Below are positions 1-8,520 of a stretch of DNA of 64,000 nt, piece after piece (the stretch's first letter is position 1; each line of letters opens with the position of its first letter). Where the stretch lies: contig NZ_QOWE01000002.1 in assembly GCF_003334855.1 (NCBI RefSeq), forward strand, positions 186,001 to 250,000. The letters are read 5' to 3'. The position numbers were made by a program, and so were the translations under genes. The notes beneath the pieces were generated by a model that was given only the letters and a program-made list of their open reading frames with translations, did no database searches and was not told the DNA's origin. Origin of the DNA: Larkinella punicea. Lineage in GTDB: Bacteria > Bacteroidota > Bacteroidia > Cytophagales > Spirosomataceae.

Positions 1-788
1 ATAATCGGCGTATGAACGGCGTAGTGACTGAAATAGAGAAAGAACGGCTGTTTTTTCTGAATCGGCACCTCCACGGCTTTCAGGGCTTCAAGCGTGAGTG
101 CTTCGCTCAGAAAAACGTCTTTACCGTGGTATACTTCCAGTCCCGGAACGGCGTTGCGGTTGGGTTTTCCATTGTTGGGCCTGTCGTAATTATCGGTTCC
201 TAAATAGCTGGCCGGATGCCCGATTTCATTCCCGGCAATGTTCACCTGAAACCCCAGATTTTTGGGGTCTGACCCCGGCGTTCCCGCCGAGCCGAAGTGT
301 GCTTTTCCGGTGTGAATCGTGTAATATCCGTTCTGACTCAGCAAGGTTGGCAAGGGCGTCGCATGGAACGTGTGTTCAATTCCGGCCACCGGACTCAACC
401 CGTTGTAATTCCAGTCGACGGGATTCAGCGTGGTGTCCGGGTAATCGGTGTTTTTGTCTTTGTTGGGTGATGTCCAGTGCGTGATCCGGCTGTGGGCCGC
501 ATTGACGCCACTCAGCAGACTCGTGCGGGTGGGCGTACAAACCGGCATGGCGTAGGCATTCGTAAACTTCAACCCTTCCCGCGCCAGCCGTTCCATGTTG
601 GGCGTCCGATACCGCCGGTTCAGCTCCGTCACCTGTTTCCAGAACGGCACCGACGTATCCTGCCAGCCCATGTCATCGACCAGAAAAACGACGATGTTGG
701 GCGGTGTCGGTTTCTGGGCAATAGCACCTCCAATTGCCAGCATGATAAAGCTGATGATCAACCCGGTTTTTTTCAAAAATTTATCCAT
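1..788 (-). CDS. Sulfatase, N-terminal part (3' end outside window)
   Basis: Partial gene running off the left edge; about 262 residues are visible. It starts with a signal peptide (residues 1-25, ending AIAQ), so the product is exported, probably to the periplasm. NIVVFLVDDMGW (about 31-42) is the usual sulfatase metal-binding start. Cys84 in CTPTRTSLLSG fits the C-x-P-x-R signature in which the Cys becomes formylglycine, so this is a Cys-type sulfatase that needs a maturase encoded elsewhere. HYAVHTPI near the visible end is also typical of the family. The gene lies downstream of, and in the same direction as, a SusD/SusC pair, with a 305-bp repeat in between, so removal of sulfate from an imported glycan is a reasonable inference. 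The substrate is unknown. Confidence 0.9.
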   Translation of the reverse strand, partial: MDKFLKKTGLIISFIMLAIGGAIAQKPTPPNIVVFLVDDMGWQDTSVPFWKQVTELNRRYRTPNMERLAREGLKFTNAYAMPVCTPTRTSLLSGVNAAHSRITHWTSPNKDKNTDYPDTTLNPVDWNYNGLSPVAGIEHTFHATPLPTLLSQNGYYTIHTGKAHFGSAGTPGSDPKNLGFQVNIAGNEIGHPASYLGTDNYDRPNNGKPNRNAVPGLEVYHGKDVFLSEALTLEALKAVEVPIQKKQPFFLYFSHYAVHTPI

Positions 789-836
789 CTCTAAAAGGTT
801 TTGAGCCCTATTTACCATGTCTATGCTGACGCGAAC

Positions 837-1141
837 AAAAAGCCCGAAGGGCTGACATCACTAGCCCCGGGTAACACCCGGGGGTCGCGATCACCGGATG
901 ATCCTCGCGATTCCCGGATGAACCTCGCAATTCCCGGTTGAACCTCGCGATTCCCGGATGATCCTCGCGATTCCCGGATGATCCTCACGTTCCCCGGGCG
1001 TTACCCGGATGAACCTCGCGTTCCCCGGGCGTTACCCGGATGAACCTCGCGTTCCCCGAATGAACCTCGCGATTCCCGGATGAACCTCACGTTCCCCGGG
1101 CGTTACCCGGGGCTAATGATGTCAGCCCTTTGGGCTTTTTA
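837..1141. repeat. Nested repeat: 39-bp inverted arms around tandem 20-bp units
   Basis: The outer arms (837-875 and 1102-1141) are inverted copies with about two mismatches; each carries its own small hairpin (AGCCC-GAA-GGGCT type). Between them lie direct repeats of 20 bp, consensus GATTCCCGGATGAACCTCGC, at 889, 909, 929, 949, 969, 1051 and 1071, and two 31-bp versions at 989 and 1020 with an extra 11-bp GGGCGTTACCC-like block. The element fills almost all of the gap between the sulfatase and SusD genes. No ORF in it looks coding. Confidence 0.85.
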
Positions 1142-1157
1142 AGGATTGTGAGTTCGT

Positions 1158-2579
1158 TTATTTGTACCTGTCATTCTGCTTCAAATTCGGATTCCGGTCG
1201 ATTTCGCTTTGCGGCAATGGGAACAGAACCTGATAATCAAAGGCGACTTTACCCCGTGCTTTGGCGTATTCGATGAACTTGCCGTGACGGATCAAGTCCT
1301 GACGACGGAGTTCTTCCGAGAAAAATTCCCAGCCGCGTTCCTTCAGCAAATGCGCCCGCAAGGCATCTTTGGACGCAAAATCGCCAAGTTTTAGTAAGGA
1401 AACACCCGCTTTCGTCCGCACCTGGTTGATCAGGTCGATGGCTTCCGGCGTCGGGCCGCTCAGTTCGTTGAGGGCTTCGGCGCGGCTGAGCAGAATGTCG
1501 GCGTAGCGATACACCGGAAAATCGTTGCCCATCACTTCGCCGGTCGCGCTCAGGTCTTCCTTGAACTTAAAACTACGAACATCATCGGTTCCGAGCTTGA
1601 TAATTTTTCCGTTGACATCCTCGTACTCCGTAATGATGGCCTGCCGCCGTTGATCAGCGGGGTCGAAGGTGTTGTAAAAAGCCGACAACGTTTTTAGTTG
1701 CGTCGCATAATTGGTTTTGGGTGCGGTTTTGAATTTGTAATTCGGCGGGGCCGCGTGGGGCATGTAATTATCGCCCAAACCCGGCTGGGCCAGATTGGGC
1801 CGAATGTAGATAAACTCGCTGTTTTTTTCGTTGGCAATATCGAACAAATTGGTTCGATTTGTAGAATTAAATAACTGATACACATTCAGATCGATGACTT
1901 TCTTTGCCGTTTCGGCGGTTTCCTGCCATTGCTTGTTGTTCAGGTAAAACCGGGTCAATAAGGCCAGCGCGGCCCCTTTCGTAGCCCGTCCGTATTGGGT
2001 CGAAACCGCCGGTAAGATGTCCGCAACGGCCTTGAATTCGGTTTCGATAAAGGCAACAAACTCTTCTTTGGTGGCCCGGCTGGGCCGGTCGTCGCTGCTG
2101 GTGGTGCTGCTCGTAATCAGCGGAACCGGCCCGAAAAGGTCGTACAACGTCTGGTAGGCGCTGGCGCGTAAAAACCGGGCTTCGGCCAGAATCTGGGCTT
2201 TCCGCGTTTCGTTCATGGGGATGGCAGGCACCTGATCCAGAATCAGATTGGTCCGGTAAATAGTCCGGTAATGCGTGGTCCAGGCGGTTTCGAAAAATTC
2301 GTGCGACGCATTCCAGGTGAAATCTTCCAACGGTTGCGCCAGACTCCGCAAACCGCCTTCCCGGTCGATCAGCAGGTCGGTATTAACCTCCGCCATCAGC
2401 AGATAATTCCGAAAACCCCGGCGTTGTTCCACCGCATACGCCGAGTTCAGCAAGCCTTCGGCATCGTCGGCTTTCTGGAAAAAGTTGTTGGGCCCAAAGG
2501 CGGAATAGACTTGTTCTTCCAGCGGGTCGGAGCACCCGGTCAACAAACTGACAATGAGCAAATAGAGTATCTTTTTCAT
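1158..2579 (-). CDS. SusD/RagB-family outer-membrane glycan-binding lipoprotein
   Basis: The protein has 473 residues. A lipoprotein signal (MKKILYLLIVSLLTGC) has its lipidated Cys at residue 16, followed by SDPLEE. The body has SusD features: helical TPR-like regions, AEARFLRASAYQTLYDLFGP around 130-150, and the C-terminal region YRYADILLSRAEALNEL followed by ELRRQDLIRHGKF. SusD proteins sit on the cell surface over a SusC barrel and hand oligosaccharides to it. The partner SusC is just upstream in the same direction, 124 bp away, with a palindromic repeat between them. Family assignment is firm; the ligand is unknown. Confidence 0.93.
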   Translation of the reverse strand: MKKILYLLIVSLLTGCSDPLEEQVYSAFGPNNFFQKADDAEGLLNSAYAVEQRRGFRNYLLMAEVNTDLLIDREGGLRSLAQPLEDFTWNASHEFFETAWTTHYRTIYRTNLILDQVPAIPMNETRKAQILAEARFLRASAYQTLYDLFGPVPLITSSTTSSDDRPSRATKEEFVAFIETEFKAVADILPAVSTQYGRATKGAALALLTRFYLNNKQWQETAETAKKVIDLNVYQLFNSTNRTNLFDIANEKNSEFIYIRPNLAQPGLGDNYMPHAAPPNYKFKTAPKTNYATQLKTLSAFYNTFDPADQRRQAIITEYEDVNGKIIKLGTDDVRSFKFKEDLSATGEVMGNDFPVYRYADILLSRAEALNELSGPTPEAIDLINQVRTKAGVSLLKLGDFASKDALRAHLLKERGWEFFSEELRRQDLIRHGKFIEYAKARGKVAFDYQVLFPLPQSEIDRNPNLKQNDRYK

Positions 2580-2619
2580 GCGATTTTTACTATTTTGAAT
2601 GACATTTAGTTCTTTCGAT

Positions 2620-2697
2620 TTGCCCCTAAATCCCCTAAAGGGGACTTTAAATCTGGGATGTCAGCGTCCAAGTCCCCTTTAGGGGATTTAGGGGCAA
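2620..2697. repeat. Palindromic intergenic repeat R1
   Basis: Perfect 28-bp inverted arms (2620-2647 and 2670-2697) with the core CCCCTAAATCCCCTAAAGGGG and a 22-nt loop. It lies between susC- and susD-like genes and is related to the repeats at 10373, 18112, 19586, 31845, 38432 and 59624. Confidence 0.85.
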
Positions 2698-2703
2698 AAC
2701 TGA

Positions 2704-5700
2704 TTAAAAATTAAGATTCAGACCCACGGTATACGTTTTTGTCAGCGGATACGAATTGTAATCCGCCCGGACGTTCGACGTACCGAACGCGCTCACTTCG
2801 GGGTCGGAACCGGTGTAGTTCGTGATGGTAAACAGGTTCTGACCGGTCACGTAAAGCTGGGCGCTCCGGATGAAATTCAGTTTTGCCAGCGGCAGGTTAT
2901 ACGCCAACTGAATGGTTTTCAGACGGATGAACGAGGCATCTTCGACAGCGCGGCTGTTGATGTTGGTTGCATACGCCACTTTCGGCGGAATCCCGGACGG
3001 GTTGGCGTTGGTCGGATTCGTGGGCGTCCAGCGGTCGGTGAAGGATTCGGCCAGCCGGTTTCGGCGGAACGAGATCGGGTTTTCGGATTCGGTGCGGTTC
3101 AGGTTGAAAACGCTGCTGCCCTGAACGCCCTGTAAAAAGAACGAGAACGTGAGCGGACCGTAGGCGAAGTCGTTGTTGATCCCAAACGTGTAGCTCGGAA
3201 ACGGTGAGCCCAGAATCGTGCGGTCGGCGGTCGTGATCTGTCCGTCGCCGTTGACGTCCCGGTAGCGGTAATCGCCGGGGCTGGCCAATGGCTGTGGAGA
3301 CGACTTGATGTTGTCGCCCAGTTGATAAACGCCGTCGATGACGTAGCCGAAAAACGAGTTCAGCGGTTTGCCTTTGCGGATGATGCTGAAGTCTTTGGAA
3401 AACCCGGCTTCGCCTTGCAGGATGTGCGGAAGTCCCGCCAGATCAGTCACTTCATTTCGAATCAGCGAGAAATTAACCGACGAGCGCCAGGTAAACGGTT
3501 TTTGAATATTGACGGTATTCAGCGTGATTTCAAGCCCCTGATTTTTCATGCCGCCCACGTTTTTGAAGGTCGTCGAAAAACCGGTTGTGCGCGGAACGGG
3601 AAGCTGAAGCAACAAGTCTTTCGTATTTTTATTGAAATAGTCGATCGAACCCGTCAGCCGGTTTCCGAAGAGGCCGAAATCAAGACCGATGTCGAGCTGG
3701 CCCGTGGTTTCCCATTTCAGATTGGCATTGGGCAACTGCGTGGTGGACACGCCGACGTACGAAACACCGTCGAAAATAGCGTTCCCCTGAGGCCCCAGCA
3801 ACACCAGGGATTTGTAACTCCCGATGTCCTGATTGCCCGTCAATCCGTAGCTTCCGCGCAGTTTCAGATCCGACAGAACCGCTACACTTTTCAGGAAATC
3901 CTCTTCCTTGATCCGCCAGCCGAGCGCCACCGAGGGGAAAAAACCAAATTTGTTGTTTTCGCCAAACCGGGAAGAACCGTCGGCCCGGAACGAAGCCGTC
4001 AGCAAATATTTATCCAGCAAATTGTAGTTGACCCGGCCCAGATACGACTGAAGCTGGTTCTGATTCCGGCCCGAAGCCACATCGAAGGTGGAGCGGGCAC
4101 CGGCCGCTAAGTTATTGAACAGCAACGCATCCGACGAGAAATTCTGCGCCCCCGCCCCGATGTAATTGTTCTCAAACTGCTGGTAGGTATACCCGCCCAG
4201 CACCTCTACTTTGTGAATGTCTCTGAACGTTTTGCTATACCGCGCCGTCAGTTCGAGCAGGTAATTGCTGGCGCTGCTGGATTGCGCGTCGGCAATCCCG
4301 TTGGTGGCCTGTCCGCGACGAGTCTGGCGGGAAAGGTAGCTGTCGCGACGGGCGGTTTGTCGATCCGTTCCGGCGTTTACTTTCACCGACAGTTCGGGCA
4401 AAATGAAGTATTCGGCAAAAATATTTCCGAAGGTGCGGTTGGTTTCGGCCACATCCGTCACTTCGTTGGCCAGCGCCACCGGGTTTTCGAGGTTCACGAT
4501 CAGCGTCTGGGCGTAATTGCCATTCGCATCCCGGATCGGCAGGGTCGGGTCCTGAAAAATGGCGGTATTGACCACCCCGGCACCTTCGTTGATGCTGACG
4601 CCGTTCGGTACAAAATCGTCGTTTACCAGACTCGAATTCAGATTCAGCCCAAACTTGAACCGGTCGTCGTTGTAGGTCAGATTGGCCCGCCCGATGTATT
4701 TTTTGATCCCGGAACTGATGATGACGCCCTTCTGATCGTAGTAATTGACCGACGCATAGTAGTTGAATTTATCCTGCCCGCCCGAAAAGGACAACTGATG
4801 ATTGCGCGTGTAGCCCGGTCGGTAAATTTCTTTCTGCCAGTTGGTTCCGTTGCCGATGGCGGCAATTTGTTCACTCGTAAATTCCGGCGCCAGTCCCTGG
4901 TCCTTTTTCAGATCGTTCAGCAAACTGATGTACTGCTGCGTGTTGAGCATCGGGATGGTTTTGGTCACGTTCTGAAAAGCCGTGTAAGCGTTGTAATTGA
5001 CCTTCAGCTTGCCTTTTGTCCCTTTTTTAGTCGTCACCAGAATGACGCCGTTGGCACCCCGCGATCCGTAAATGGCCGTGGCCGAAGCATCTTTTAGAAT
5101 CTCGATCGACTCGATATCCGCCGGATTGAGCGCATTCAGCGGGTTGCGAACCGCTCCGTCCGTAATAACCGGCGAGTTAGGAACCACCGGCGAGTTGTCG
5201 ATGGGCAACCCGTCGATCACGTACAGCGGCTCGTTGTTCGCATTGATGGAGTTGGCCCCCCGGATTCGGATGGTGACGCCCCCGCCGGGTTCGGCACTGG
5301 CCTGCGTAATCTGCACCCCGGCGGCCCGACCGGCAATCAACTGATCGACTGACGTTTGCACGCCTTTGTTGAATTCTTTCGAATCCAGCGAACTCACGGC
5401 TCCGGTCAAATCGCTCTTTTTCTGCGTGCCGTAGCCGACTACGATGACTTCATTCAACTGCCGGTTGTCTACCACCAGTTTCACGTCCAATTGGCTTTTG
5501 CCGTTGACCGAAACTTCCTGTCGAATAAAACCGACACCCGAAAAAACCAGCACCGCATTCGGTTGCGTCTGAATCCGGAAGTTCCCGGCGGCATCGGTTA
5601 CAGTGCCCTGGATCGTGTTTTTGATGAGTACATTGATCCCCGGAATGCCCTGTCGGTCGTCTTCAGAAATAACCTGCCCTTTAACCAGACCTTGCGAATA

Positions 5701-5787
5701 CCCAACCAGTGTGGTCAAAAGTAGAAAAATCGAAAGAACCCATCGGGATAGAATCTTTTCATAATCAATGACATAAAAATATCTCAT
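2704..5787 (-). CDS. SusC/RagA-family TonB-linked outer-membrane transporter
   Basis: The protein has 1027 residues, usual for SusC. After a signal anchor (about 13-32) comes a carboxypeptidase-like beta-sandwich domain (VKGQVISEDDRQGIPGINV onward). NEVIVVGYGTQKKSDLTGAV (about 113-132) is the standard SusC TonB-box region before the plug domain, where SATAIYGSRGANGVILVTTK is diagnostic. The rest is beta-barrel, ending in GLNLNF with a terminal aromatic residue. It should work with the adjacent SusD as an energised oligosaccharide importer. The start at 5787 gives a slightly long pre-signal segment (MRYFYVIDYEK), so translation might begin a little downstream. I do not see the shared AGTA-type promoter of the 8-46 kb island upstream, so this pair is probably regulated separately. 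Confidence 0.95.
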   Translation of the reverse strand: MRYFYVIDYEKILSRWVLSIFLLLTTLVGYSQGLVKGQVISEDDRQGIPGINVLIKNTIQGTVTDAAGNFRIQTQPNAVLVFSGVGFIRQEVSVNGKSQLDVKLVVDNRQLNEVIVVGYGTQKKSDLTGAVSSLDSKEFNKGVQTSVDQLIAGRAAGVQITQASAEPGGGVTIRIRGANSINANNEPLYVIDGLPIDNSPVVPNSPVITDGAVRNPLNALNPADIESIEILKDASATAIYGSRGANGVILVTTKKGTKGKLKVNYNAYTAFQNVTKTIPMLNTQQYISLLNDLKKDQGLAPEFTSEQIAAIGNGTNWQKEIYRPGYTRNHQLSFSGGQDKFNYYASVNYYDQKGVIISSGIKKYIGRANLTYNDDRFKFGLNLNSSLVNDDFVPNGVSINEGAGVVNTAIFQDPTLPIRDANGNYAQTLIVNLENPVALANEVTDVAETNRTFGNIFAEYFILPELSVKVNAGTDRQTARRDSYLSRQTRRGQATNGIADAQSSSASNYLLELTARYSKTFRDIHKVEVLGGYTYQQFENNYIGAGAQNFSSDALLFNNLAAGARSTFDVASGRNQNQLQSYLGRVNYNLLDKYLLTASFRADGSSRFGENNKFGFFPSVALGWRIKEEDFLKSVAVLSDLKLRGSYGLTGNQDIGSYKSLVLLGPQGNAIFDGVSYVGVSTTQLPNANLKWETTGQLDIGLDFGLFGNRLTGSIDYFNKNTKDLLLQLPVPRTTGFSTTFKNVGGMKNQGLEITLNTVNIQKPFTWRSSVNFSLIRNEVTDLAGLPHILQGEAGFSKDFSIIRKGKPLNSFFGYVIDGVYQLGDNIKSSPQPLASPGDYRYRDVNGDGQITTADRTILGSPFPSYTFGINNDFAYGPLTFSFFLQGVQGSSVFNLNRTESENPISFRRNRLAESFTDRWTPTNPTNANPSGIPPKVAYATNINSRAVEDASFIRLKTIQLAYNLPLAKLNFIRSAQLYVTGQNLFTITNYTGSDPEVSAFGTSNVRADYNSYPLTKTYTVGLNLNF

Positions 5788-6175
5788 GGTGACGAATTGG
5801 TAAACATGTAAAACAAAAATTAACTAATAATCCTATAGAATTACTATAATAATAGAAAGCAATTCAAAACACGTCCAGTTAAACCCGAAGCATGCTGACT
5901 AACGATGAAAAAAAGGAAATGAACTACAGAAGATTACAGACAGCAACAACAGCAGGAAGAGAGGGCTGTTGGCAAACAGGACAAGCAACACACTTCAGAC
6001 AGCGTGCGTGTCGAGTGGGGATGTTTGTTCAGGTGAGTAAACGTTTTCATGGTGACAGTCCAATGAAAGGAGTCGAATTTTATCCTTCTTGTTCTATTTA
6101 CTTAATAGAGTAACAAAGAAAACGTTTCTCAGAATTAAAATCAAAGCTAAACCGCAGATAAATTCGATAAATTAA
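5788..6175. other. Intergenic region upstream of the minus-strand SusC gene
   Basis: AT-rich sequence between divergent genes. It presumably holds the SusC promoter: on the minus strand TAATTTTTG just upstream of the start resembles a TAnnTTTG box with one extra T. A 73-codon frame at 5892-6113 has no coding character. I see nothing else here. Confidence 0.4.
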
Positions 6176-6292
6176 AGACATTATTTAATTCGTACAATTG
6201 GGGTGCCTACAGATAGCGGTTATCATTTGAACCCTATCACGGCCTGGGAGGTTAAACCCAACGGGCAGGTGTTGTTCCGGCCGGAAGTTTAA
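6176..6292 (+). pseudogene. Possible C-terminal gene remnant (38 codons, no start)
   Basis: An open frame of 38 codons ends at TAA 6290-6292. Its translation looks protein-like (ends ITAWEVKPNGQVLFRPEV), but it follows an in-frame stop and has no start codon. It may be the 3' stub of a lost gene. I do not recognise the family, and chance is a real alternative. Confidence 0.2.
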
Positions 6293-6402
6293 GTTGTTTC
6301 GCGGAGTTGAGCGGAGTAAAAAGGAGTTAAGCGGAGTAAAAAGAAATAAATTTATTCTCTGCTTAACTCCTTTTTACTCCGCTCAACTCCGCGAAACAAC
6401 TT
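6291..6402. repeat. Perfect 42-bp inverted repeat next to the FAD oxidoreductase start
   Basis: The arms 6291-6332 and 6361-6402 are exact reverse complements separated by 28 nt. Each arm contains GCGGAGT(T)-type direct subrepeats. The element ends 19 bp before the ATG at 6422, so its hairpin would form in the leader of any transcript starting upstream of it. Confidence 0.85.
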
Positions 6403-6421
6403 TTTGACCCAATTTCACTCC

Positions 6422-7849
6422 ATGCATAATACTGACTTTGACGCCGTCGTTGTGGGCTCCGGTCCAAATGGGCTGGCAGCCGCCATCACCTTGCAACAGG
6501 CCGGGCTTTCGGTGCTTGTGCTGGAAGGCAAACCGGAAATCGGGGGCGGACTGCGTTCGGCAGAACTGACGCTGCCCGGTTTTATGCACGACACCTGCTC
6601 GGCCATTCACCCGCTGGCGGTCAACTCGCCGTTTTTCCGGACGCTGCCCCTCGACACTTTTGGCCTGGAATACATCGAACCGCCCATTGCCGCAGCCCAT
6701 CCGTTCGACGATGGCACAGCGGCCATTTTGACCCGATCGATGGACGAAACCGCCCGTTCGCTGGGGCCGGACGAAAAAACGTATCGCAACCTGTTCAAAC
6801 CGCTGATCGACCAATGGCCGCGCATCGATTTTGACGTGCTGGGTCCCTTGACCTTTCCCAAACACCCGCTCGATTTTGCGCAATTTGGCCTGAAAGCCCT
6901 GCCGCCGGTGACCTGGCTGGCGAAATTATTCGAGACCCCACAGGCTAAAGGGTTGCTGGCGGGCATGGCCGCCCATTCCATTCAACCCCTGTCTAATTTC
7001 ACGACCTCGGCCATTGCCATCGTGCTGATGACGGCGGCTCACGTACGGGGGTGGCCGTTGCCAAAAGGCGGTTCTCAGCAGATTTCCAGGTCATTAGCCG
7101 CCTACTTCACCTCGTTGGGTGGTAAAATCGAAACGAATTTCTACGTTTCTTCGCTGGCGCAACTGCCCTCCTCGAAGGCGGTTTTGTTCGACATCACGCC
7201 CAAACAGCTCCTGCAAATTGCCGGACATCGGTTTTCACCGCTCTACCGCTGGCAACTCAACCGATACCGCTACGGCATGGGCGTTTTTAAGGTCGACTGG
7301 GCGCTCGACGGCCCGATTCCATTCACCGCAGAAAGCTGTCAGCAAGCGGGTACGGTTCATCTGGGCAATACGCTGGAAGAAATCGCCGACTCGGAATTGC
7401 GGGCTTCGAAAGGTCAGCATCCCGAAAAACCGTATGTTCTTCTCGCCCAGCAAAGTCTGTTCGATGTGACGCGGGCACCGGCGGGGAAGCAAACCGCCTG
7501 GGCCTATTGCCACATTCCCAACGGCTCGACGGTGGACATGACCAACGCCATCGAAAACCAGATCGAACGGTTTGCACCCGGTTTCCGCGACCGGATTCTG
7601 GCCCGGCACACGATGAATCCCGCCCAGATGGAAGCGCACAATCCCAACTACATCGGGGGCGACATCAACGGCGGCATCATCGACATCGGCCAGCTTTTCA
7701 CCCGGCCCGCGTTGCGCTGGTCGCCCTACCGAACCTCCGAAAAAGGACTTTACATCTGCTCGTCGTCTACCCCACCGGGGGGCGGTGTACACGGTATGTG
7801 CGGGCATCATGCCGCGCTGAGAGCCTTGAAAGATGTTTTTACCCGGTAA
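6422..7849 (+). CDS. FAD-dependent oxidoreductase, phytoene-desaturase-like
   Basis: The protein has 475 residues from ATG 6422; an in-frame TTG at 6404 lies partly in the preceding palindrome and is less likely. VVVGSGPNGLAAAITLQQAG (about 9-28) is the dinucleotide-binding beta-alpha-beta fold, followed by the EGKPEIGGGLRS segment that continues FAD binding in CrtI-like amine oxidase folds. Near the end, STPPGGGVHGMCGHHAALRAL matches the second FAD-contacting motif. There is no signal peptide, so it is cytoplasmic. Relatives include phytoene dehydrogenases and poorly characterised NAD(P)/FAD oxidoreductases. No carotenoid genes are nearby, so I do not assign carotenoid synthesis. It is monocistronic by position, with a minus-strand gene following. 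Confidence 0.85.
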   Translation: MHNTDFDAVVVGSGPNGLAAAITLQQAGLSVLVLEGKPEIGGGLRSAELTLPGFMHDTCSAIHPLAVNSPFFRTLPLDTFGLEYIEPPIAAAHPFDDGTAAILTRSMDETARSLGPDEKTYRNLFKPLIDQWPRIDFDVLGPLTFPKHPLDFAQFGLKALPPVTWLAKLFETPQAKGLLAGMAAHSIQPLSNFTTSAIAIVLMTAAHVRGWPLPKGGSQQISRSLAAYFTSLGGKIETNFYVSSLAQLPSSKAVLFDITPKQLLQIAGHRFSPLYRWQLNRYRYGMGVFKVDWALDGPIPFTAESCQQAGTVHLGNTLEEIADSELRASKGQHPEKPYVLLAQQSLFDVTRAPAGKQTAWAYCHIPNGSTVDMTNAIENQIERFAPGFRDRILARHTMNPAQMEAHNPNYIGGDINGGIIDIGQLFTRPALRWSPYRTSEKGLYICSSSTPPGGGVHGMCGHHAALRALKDVFTR

Positions 7850-7858
7850 TTTCTGCAA

Positions 7859-8230
7859 CTAGTCGGCTATTCCATTCTGCGGTTTATAATTCCGGTTCAC
7901 AAACGCCGGTTTTGAAGGGATCGCAATGGCCGTATCGCCCAAACCACCCAGGCGTTGGTGTTCCCGGTAGCCGGTAATTTCCTGCGCCTTGCGGTTCCGA
8001 ATCCGGAATTCAACGCCCGATTCCGGCTCCCACTGGCGGGCAGCGGTTATTTTATTCGGATGTTTATAAGCAGCCGTCGAATACGTCAGATCATTTTTCA
8101 ATTTATTCTGCGCAGCCACCTCGGTCACCTCCTTGGGAGCAACAGATTTGTAGCGGTCAGCCTGGGCGGAAGGAGCGCTTATCAGCGTCAGGGAAGAAGC
8201 AACGAACAGGGAGTGGAGGATCGTTTTCAT
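7859..8230 (-). CDS. Small exported protein of unknown function
   Basis: The protein has 123 residues with a clear signal peptide (MKTILHSLFVASSLTLISAPSAQA, cleavage near residue 24), so it is exported. The mature part is short, polar and rich in K, R, N and A, with no domain I recognise and no cysteines or membrane segments. It converges on the FAD oxidoreductase gene, 9 bp away, and is transcribed away from the island. A lone AAAAGTAGCAG-like half-site lies upstream on its strand (8324-8330), but the rest of the shared promoter is missing. It could be a species-level hypothetical gene; the start and signal peptide make it likely to be real. Confidence 0.6.
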   Translation of the reverse strand: MKTILHSLFVASSLTLISAPSAQADRYKSVAPKEVTEVAAQNKLKNDLTYSTAAYKHPNKITAARQWEPESGVEFRIRNRKAQEITGYREHQRLGGLGDTAIAIPSKPAFVNRNYKPQNGIAD

Positions 8231-8406
8231 GGCGTAGGAAGTTTGGTTTGGTTGTCCGTTTTGGATGAATTAAAGGTCCGATTTCGGACGCGAAAACGCT
8301 GTCACAAATGAGTCAATCCCTGCTACTTTTGAGAAACGGCAGGGGGGGAGTAAACCCTGGCGGGTTACGGGATGACTTCGCCCAAATGACGTCCTGCCTG
8401 AAAGAA

Positions 8407-8463
8407 AGTACCAGAATTGCACCTAAAAGTAAGAGAATAGCCAACCGGCAGAAGTTACTTTTG
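8407..8463 (+). promoter_or_regulatory. Shared regulon promoter, copy D
   Basis: AGTA at 8407-8410, AAAAGTA at 8425-8431 and a TACTTTTG -7 box at 8456-8463 have exactly the same spacing (14 and 24 nt) as copies at 24537, 25590 and 37085. The two AGTA half-sites are 21 bp apart, two helical turns, as expected for a direct-repeat AraC-family operator overlapping the -33 region. It would drive the 8521 gene with a leader of about 50 nt. Confidence 0.75.
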
Positions 8464-8520
8464 TACAACATCGGTGACCCTACTGGCGTAAATCACCCCA
8501 CTTTCCCTTAAAGCGTTGTC

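Noticed and set aside
889-1110. Tandem repeats considered as a CRISPR array
   Set aside because: The 20-bp units are directly adjacent, with no unique spacers, and no cas genes are present.
3322-4110. 262-codon plus-strand frame inside the SusC gene
   Set aside because: Antisense shadow; composition typical of complements of barrel-encoding sequence.
4213-5097. 294-codon plus-strand frame inside the SusC gene
   Set aside because: It is antisense to a complete SusC protein with all family motifs; no independent support.
5892-6113. 73-codon frame in the SusC upstream region
   Set aside because: No signal, domain or coding bias; it lies in AT-rich promoter sequence.
8324-8330. Lone half-site AAAAGTAGCAGGGATT on the minus strand upstream of the 7859-8230 gene
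   Set aside because: The second AGTA is absent at the required 14-nt distance, and the sequence 24 nt downstream is GCGTTTTC, not a TAnnTTTG box. Without both, it is not a fifth regulon promoter.
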